Positions 15,067 through 17,233 of a stretch of 17,233 bases of DNA are shown here, in pieces; position 1 is the first letter of the stretch; each line of letters starts with the position of its first letter. A program made the position numbers and the translations under genes. Below the pieces are notes generated by a model. The model was not told the DNA's origin. It ran no database searches and was given only the letters and a program-made list of their open reading frames with translations. The stretch lies in contig RQOI01000335.1 of the NCBI GenBank assembly GCA_003854995.1, positions 1 through 17,233 of the forward strand. The letters are read 5' to 3'. Origin of the DNA: Candidatus Zhuqueibacterota bacterium. Lineage in GTDB: Bacteria; Zhuqueibacterota; Zhuqueibacteria; Residuimicrobiales; Krinioviventaceae.

Positions 15067-16176
15067 CTATAGCTCTTTTTGATAGAAACGATATGTTTTA
15101 TATCTTTCCGCATCGAGACGTTCAAGCGCCGCAATCATGCTCTGGTTGGTTTCAACGATCATCGAGCACTCGGACTCTCTGTATCCCATTTGAATGCCCT
15201 CCTCAATGGTGTTCAAATAAAAGAGCGTATCCAGGCCCCTGTGCCGATGCTCTTTCAGGACGCCCATCGCAATGGTCCGCAGTCGCTTGATCTTTCGCAT
15301 CTCCAGCATGATTCGCAGCAGGCCGAAGGGAAACAGCCTGCCGTTGGCTTTTTTCAACGCCGGATTGGCATCTTTGGCGCTCAAAGAGAAACCGATGCAT
15401 TCATCCTGCAAGAAGGCCAGATAGGTCAGGTTAGGCTCCACGACATATTTGAGCTCTTGCCGCAAATCGCGCAATTGGCCATCGGTGAAGGGCACATGTC
15501 CCCAGTTATCCATCCAGCCCTCATTGAAAATCGGGCCGATGTACTGAACAGCCGCATCCAGCTTTTTCATGTCGAGCCGTTCAATGCGTATACCCTGTTG
15601 CAGGACGCGCTCTCGAATGCGTTTGAAAGATGGCCGCAACTCAACCGTGTCCCGCACCATGAAAGCGTACCAATCGATCGCCTTTTCGAAACCGCCATTG
15701 ACGAGCAGATCGTTATAGTACTGCGGATTGTAGGTGAGCAGGACCACGGGCATTGAATCGAATCCCTCATAGAGGACGCCGCTCGCATCGTAAAGAGTAA
15801 AGTTGTAGGGGCCTTCAATCCTTTTTTTCCCCTTGGCCCTGACCCATTCCTCGGCGCGATCAAAGAGCAAATCTGCGACATACTGGTCATTGACGCACTC
15901 AAAAAAGCCAAAACGGCCGGAGCGATCATCGCGGTATTTTTCATACTGGAAATCGATATGCGCAGTAATTCTGCCCAGCGGTTCCTTTCCGTCAAAAGCC
16001 ATGAACAACTCCGCTTGCCCGAATGAAAAGAATGTGCCGTTTTTTTTATCAAAAAGCTTGTATTGATCGGCAATGAGAGGCGGCACCCAGTATGGATCGT
16101 CTTTATAGATTTTCCACGGCAATGTGATGAATTGCCGCAACTCTTTTTTTAAAGATACAGGACGAATGTCGATCAT
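15067..16176 (-). CDS. GNAT-like acyltransferase domain protein, function unknown
   Basis: A 369-residue soluble protein of a conserved family usually annotated as N-acetyltransferase-like. The N-terminal half holds the conserved KIYKDDPYWVPPL and GRFGFFECVND segments. The C-terminal half has a GNAT-type acetyl-CoA segment, GVLKEHRHRGLD (from about 305), then NQSMIAALERLDAERYKTYRFY, like the last part of the GNAT fold. GGAGG at 16183-16187 (complement), six bases before the ATG at 16176, fixes the start; an upstream frame adds 12 residues but has no ribosome site. Its stop lies four bases before the bisphosphate nucleotidase start, so they form an operon. The acyl acceptor is unknown, and the link to PAP metabolism is positional only. 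Confidence 0.7.
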   Translation of the reverse strand: MIDIRPVSLKKELRQFITLPWKIYKDDPYWVPPLIADQYKLFDKKNGTFFSFGQAELFMAFDGKEPLGRITAHIDFQYEKYRDDRSGRFGFFECVNDQYVADLLFDRAEEWVRAKGKKRIEGPYNFTLYDASGVLYEGFDSMPVVLLTYNPQYYNDLLVNGGFEKAIDWYAFMVRDTVELRPSFKRIRERVLQQGIRIERLDMKKLDAAVQYIGPIFNEGWMDNWGHVPFTDGQLRDLRQELKYVVEPNLTYLAFLQDECIGFSLSAKDANPALKKANGRLFPFGLLRIMLEMRKIKRLRTIAMGVLKEHRHRGLDTLFYLNTIEEGIQMGYRESECSMIVETNQSMIAALERLDAERYKTYRFYQKEL

Positions 16177-16228
16177 AGCCAGCCTCCGGATAATATGCCC
16201 CCGCGACTGCAAATTAGTAAAATTTTTA

Positions 16229-16257
16229 TTGATATTTAAGAGAAATTTTGCTAAAAT
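16229..16257 (+). promoter_or_regulatory. sigma70-type promoter of rpsT
   Basis: TTGATA (16229-16234) and TAAAAT (16252-16257) are separated by exactly 17 bases, close to the consensus -35 and -10 boxes, in an AT-rich stretch. Transcription would start near 16264, leaving a leader of about 30 bases before the rpsT ATG. Confidence 0.75.
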
Positions 16258-16295
16258 AGCTTGCTTTGAATATTATTTTAGCAGAAAGGTTTTCA

Positions 16296-16553
16296 ATGGC
16301 ACATCACAAGTCCACGCTGAAGAGAATCAAGACGAACGAGCGCGATGCGCAACGTAACAAGCAATATATGTCCCGATTGAAGACGCAAATCAAAAAGATG
16401 CGCGCTGTACAGGACAAAGAAGAGGGCGAAAAACTGTATCGTGAGACATCGTCGTATCTCGATAAATTAGTCAACAAGGGACTCATCCATCGAAACAAAG
16501 CTGCAAATCAAAAATCGAAATTCGCAGCTGTGGTGCAAAAGCTGGAAAAATGA
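16296..16553 (+). CDS. rpsT: 30S ribosomal protein S20
   Basis: An 85-residue, very basic protein, the usual length of S20, which binds 16S rRNA early in small-subunit assembly. It starts MAHHKSTLKRIKTNERD, the hallmark N-terminus of the family, has a long helical Lys/Arg-rich middle, and ends with NKAANQKSKFAAVVQKLE, matching the conserved NKAARxKSRL region. I chose the ATG at 16296; an in-frame ATG at 16266 would add ten non-family residues and lies almost at the predicted transcript start. AGAAAGG six bases upstream is the ribosome site. It stands alone, with its own promoter and terminator. Confidence 0.97.
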   Translation: MAHHKSTLKRIKTNERDAQRNKQYMSRLKTQIKKMRAVQDKEEGEKLYRETSSYLDKLVNKGLIHRNKAANQKSKFAAVVQKLEK

Positions 16554-16566
16554 GTGAATGGCGTGC

Positions 16567-16599
16567 AAAAAAGCCGAGCTCATAGAGCCCGGCTTTTTT
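16567..16599. terminator. bidirectional terminator between rpsT and guaB
   Basis: AGCCGAGCTC (16572-16581) pairs with GAGCCCGGCT (16585-16594) with one A/C mismatch and an ATA loop. Five T follow on the + side and six A precede it, so it can end transcripts of both convergent genes, rpsT from the left and guaB from the right. Confidence 0.85.
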
Positions 16600-16617
16600 A
16601 ATGGCTGTTCCGGAAAA

Positions 16618-17233
16618 TTAAATTTGCGCCCATTTGCCTTTTGGCGAGTAATTGGGCGCTTCGTGCGTAATTTGAACATCATGCGGATGACTCTCCAGCA
16701 GTCCTGCTGGAGTTATCTGAACAAAGCGCGCCTTTTCTTTCAAATCCGCCAGCGTCGCGGCGCCGCAATAGCCCATGGCCGCGCGCAAACCGCCGATCAT
16801 CTGATAGACGACATCGCTCAACCTGCCGCGGTACGGGATGCGTCCTTCAATGCCCTCGGGCACCAGCTTTTTCATATCTCGTTCGCCCTCCTGGAAATAG
16901 CGATCGCCTCTGCCGCCGCGCATGGCGCTCAACGATCCCATTGCCCGATAGACCTTGTAGCTGCGACCCTCAAAGATGAGCATCTCGCCCGGGCTCTCTT
17001 CGGTTCCGGCGAGCATGTTTCCCAGCATCACAGAATCGGCGCCGGCGCCAATAGCTTTGGCAATGTCGCCGGTCTGCTTGATGCCGCCGTCTGCGACCAG
17101 CGGGATGTCATGCTTGGCGCACACGTCAGCGCACTCCATGATCGCTGACAGCTGTGGCACCCCTGTCCCGGCCACGACGCGCGTTGTGCAAATCGATCCC
17201 GGGCCTATTCCCACCTTGACAGCATCAACGCCG
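16618..17233 (-). CDS. guaB: IMP dehydrogenase, C-terminal part
   Basis: About 205 C-terminal residues; the frame runs past the window end, so the start and the CBS domains are missing. The enzyme oxidises IMP to XMP with NAD+, the committed step of GMP synthesis in the cytoplasm. GIGPGSICTTR carries the catalytic cysteine (codon 17188-17190). VADGGIKQTGDIAKAIGAGADSVMLGNMLAGTEE is the phosphate-binding loop region of the barrel. YKVYRAMGSLSAM and the flap with EGIEGRIPYRG follow, and the end matches the family. It faces rpsT across a shared terminator. The identification is secure. Confidence 0.97.
   Translation of the reverse strand, partial: GVDAVKVGIGPGSICTTRVVAGTGVPQLSAIMECADVCAKHDIPLVADGGIKQTGDIAKAIGAGADSVMLGNMLAGTEESPGEMLIFEGRSYKVYRAMGSLSAMRGGRGDRYFQEGERDMKKLVPEGIEGRIPYRGRLSDVVYQMIGGLRAAMGYCGAATLADLKEKARFVQITPAGLLESHPHDVQITHEAPNYSPKGKWAQI

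Noticed and set aside
15063..15134. Longer N-terminus for the bisphosphate nucleotidase
   Set aside because: It would overlap the end of the GNAT-like gene, and the extra residues do not resemble the family, whose members begin with MAYEKEL-like sequence.

Overview
The window looks like a chromosomal segment of a Gram-negative bacterium of the Fibrobacteres-Chlorobi-Bacteroidetes group or a neighbouring candidate phylum such as KSB1 or Calditrichaeota. The reasons are a secreted protein with a typical type IX secretion (Por) C-terminal tail, lipoprotein and Sec signal peptides on the carbohydrate enzymes, a MelB-type sugar symporter and moderate GC content. The placement is an inference, because no rRNA or other strong phylogenetic marker is present. 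I saw no insertion sequence, CRISPR array, tRNA or rRNA.

Region 1 (1-7446, + strand) is a tight operon for beta-glucan use, probably beta-1,3-glucan (laminarin type). It holds the end of a GPH-family sugar symporter, a secreted GH3 beta-glucosidase, a GH17-type lipoprotein and a 1147-residue cytoplasmic phosphorylase of the GH94/GH149 type. Gaps are 1, 15 and 16 bases, and the operon ends in a strong hairpin terminator. The likely flow is cleavage outside the cytoplasm by GH17 and GH3, import by the symporter, and phosphorolysis inside to give glucose 1-phosphate. No SusC/SusD pair and no regulator lies in the window. A seven-codon mini-ORF joins GH17 to the phosphorylase through ATGA overlaps on both sides.

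Region 2 (7461-13722, - strand, convergent with region 1) holds a secreted CE7-like acetyl esterase, glucuronate isomerase (uxaC) and a large CotH-kinase/lamin-tail protein with a type IX sorting tail. The esterase and uxaC fit breakdown of acetylated, glucuronate-bearing hemicellulose. The 8757-9017 gap contains a degenerate 10-base periodic sequence.

Region 3 (13768-16176, - strand) holds a 58-residue zinc-ribbon gene with a GTG start and a good ribosome site, a 3'(2'),5'-bisphosphate nucleotidase, and a GNAT-like protein four bases upstream of it.

Region 4 (16229-17233) is housekeeping: rpsT (ribosomal protein S20) with a near-consensus promoter on the + strand, a bidirectional terminator, and the C-terminal part of guaB (IMP dehydrogenase) on the - strand, cut by the window edge.
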